Shown here: piece after piece, positions 24,221-25,000 of the stretch | Layout of the letters: each line of letters opens with the position of its first letter | Numbering within the stretch: the stretch's first letter is position 1 | DNA from: Symbiodinium natans | Lineage: Eukaryota; Sar; Dinophyceae; Suessiales; Symbiodiniaceae | Direction: 5' to 3' | Assembly: GCA_905221605.1 (NCBI GenBank) | Contig: CAJNDS010002405.1 | Location: 1-25,000 of the forward strand | DNA length: 25,000 bases | Program-made: the position numbers and the translations under genes | Notes under the pieces: generated by a model | The model's input: only the letters and a program-made list of their open reading frames with translations | What the model was told of the DNA's origin: nothing | Databases searched by the model: none

Positions 24221-24364
24221 CCAGACGGCCGGAAAAAAAAAACTACAAAAAAAACGGAAAAAAACTACAGAAAAAACACCGCCACCGTAGGGTTTCGGGC
24301 TTGAGCTTTTCAACCCTGCTCAGTTCATGAGGTCCGTTCATGAGTCGCCCCATCACTACCATGT

Positions 24365-24469
24365 GCTTAAGAACCCCAAAAGAATAACAAAAGAAATAAA
24401 GAATCCCTATCTTACCCTTAATAAGGAAGAATATCCCTAAACCCTAAACCCTTTTTTGGGTTCTTAAGC
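24365..24469. mobile_element. Foldback element family M2, copy with telomeric insertion
   Basis: GCTTAAGAACCCC and GGGTTCTTAAGC are the ends. CCCTAAACCCTAAACCC (24435-24451) sits between GGAAGAATAT and TTTTTTGGG, which are continuous in the copy at 15795-15871. Confidence 0.85.
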
Positions 24470-24507
24470 AATGAGTAGATCAGCCCTCAGCCTCCCGGCC
24501 TTTTTAG

Positions 24508-24555
24508 CAGCTGCTACATGCCGAAGCTTGAGCCGAATTGCCAGAAGCCCTGAAG
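24508..24555 (+). CDS. Candidate exon (chain E, exon 1)
   Basis: After CCGGCCTTTTTAG and two bases the frame reads AATCRSLSRIARSPE... (first residue completed by the previous exon) and ends one base into a codon. The donor is GTTTAGGGC at 24556. Confidence 0.5.
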
Positions 24556-24591
24556 GTTTAGGGCTTGAAGCTTTGCCGCCAATTCCCAGCG

Positions 24592-24720
24592 CCCTAAACC
24601 CCAAACCCTAAACCCTAAACCCTAAACCCTAAACCCTAAACCCTCAACCCTAAACCCTGAACCCTAAACCCTAAACTCTAAACCCTAAACCCTAAACCCT
24701 GAACCCTAAACCCTAAACCT
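24592..24720. repeat. CCCTAAA array inside a candidate intron
   Basis: About 18 units lie in the 181-base interval between exons ending at 24555 and starting at 24737. The intron opens with GTTTAGGG and closes with ACCGCTTTTTCAG. Confidence 0.95.
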
Positions 24721-24736
24721 ACAACCGCTTTTTCAG

Positions 24737-24861
24737 AGATGTCCTCCGGCCAGGACGCCCTTGAAATCGTCGACCCCGAAGGCCCCTGGATGGCTATGGC
24801 CTTGGTCGACGTGGGCCAGCTGGTGGGCTTCGTTGTCTACGGCATCCTGAATGGCTCCTTG
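24737..24861 (+). CDS. Candidate exon (chain E, exon 2)
   Basis: The acceptor CTTTTTCAG ends at 24736. Two bases complete the codon left by exon 1, then the frame reads MSSGQDALEIVDPEGPWMAM and ALVDVGQLVGFVVYGILNGS. The donor GTTTAGGG is at 24862. Strong splice sites, good phase agreement and protein-like composition make this one of the best exon calls. The family is not recognised; the hydrophobic LVGFVVYGIL could be part of a membrane segment. Confidence 0.65.
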
Positions 24862-24920
24862 GTTTAGGGTTTAGGGTTTAGGTTTTAGGGTTCAGGGTTT
24901 AGGGTTCATGTACTGGCTAG

Positions 24921-24942
24921 GCCTCAGTCCAGTGGCAAAAGG
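24921..24942 (+). CDS. Candidate microexon (chain E, exon 3)
   Basis: Between GTACTGGCTAG and a GTTTAGGG donor at 24943, seven codons read ASVQWQK plus one base, in phase with the previous exon. Confidence 0.35.
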
Positions 24943-25000
24943 GTTTAGGGTTCAGGGGCCTGACGTTTTCGGTGTAATTCTGGTCGCCGTCTTGTTTTTG
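24943..25000. other. Window end, no gene seen
   Basis: Two telomeric units are followed by unique sequence to the window edge. Confidence 0.5.

Larger units (their letters stand above)
22648..24277. repeat. ~1.6-kb imperfect palindrome around telomeric arrays
   Basis: CCGTAGTTTTTTTCCG and TGTAGTTTTTTTCTGGC (22648-22694) recur inverted at 24228-24277. Inside, a CCCTAAA array (22730-23124) faces TTTAGGG arrays (23197-23277, 23457-23665, 23898-24085). A ~55-bp core (23131-23190) recurs inverted at 23391-23449 and again at 23829-23886. No gene is visible within. Confidence 0.85.

Noticed and set aside
24084-24330. Leu/Ala/Cys-rich frames of 68 and 80 residues
   Set aside because: They are (GCTT)n translated.

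Overview
The window looks like nuclear DNA of a dinoflagellate. Three things point there: plant-type telomere heptamers (TTTAGGG / CCCTAAA) spread through the whole window in both orientations, a 12-base exact match to the 3' end of the dinoflagellate spliced leader (TTTTGGCTCAAG, 5502-5513), and many very small exon-like coding pieces. No rRNA, tRNA, CRISPR array or bacterial-type operon was seen. The organism assignment is inference, because no database search was possible.

Layout. 1-1100: a ~99-bp minisatellite with an inverted end, then (AT)n and a T-run/G-run junction. 1400-3230: small candidate exons on the + strand between short telomeric arrays. 3240-5200: a decayed non-LTR retrotransposon (LINE) with reverse-transcriptase motifs, interrupted by an AT-richer stretch. 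5399-5830: a telomeric array, a relict spliced leader and a short intronless coding stretch, best read as a retroposed cDNA. 6700-12800: the most interesting part, at least 14 small + strand exon candidates whose reading phases can be made to agree across every junction, separated by introns that often begin with GTTTAGGG arrays and often carry CCCTAAA arrays near their ends. 12890-14960: four tandem-repeat blocks (a foldback satellite, a poly-C tract, a GGGACATACGACAAA repeat and a purine-rich Glu/Gln/Asn-type repeat). 14970-22480: more exon candidates, miniature foldback elements and telomeric arrays. 22640-24280: a ~1.6-kb imperfect palindrome built around the largest telomeric array. 24500-24942: three phase-compatible exons again joined by telomeric introns.

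The unifying observation is that interstitial telomeric repeats are not random filler. They lie at exon-intron junctions, where they can supply the GT donor and sometimes the AG acceptor, and they have inserted into miniature foldback elements. One insertion is visible by comparing a filled and an empty copy, and others are flanked by short duplications. I infer a process that inserts telomeric DNA at breaks, with some insertions becoming intron sequence. Exon calls are manual readings of splice sites and frames. None of the encoded proteins was recognised, and transcript data would be needed to confirm them.
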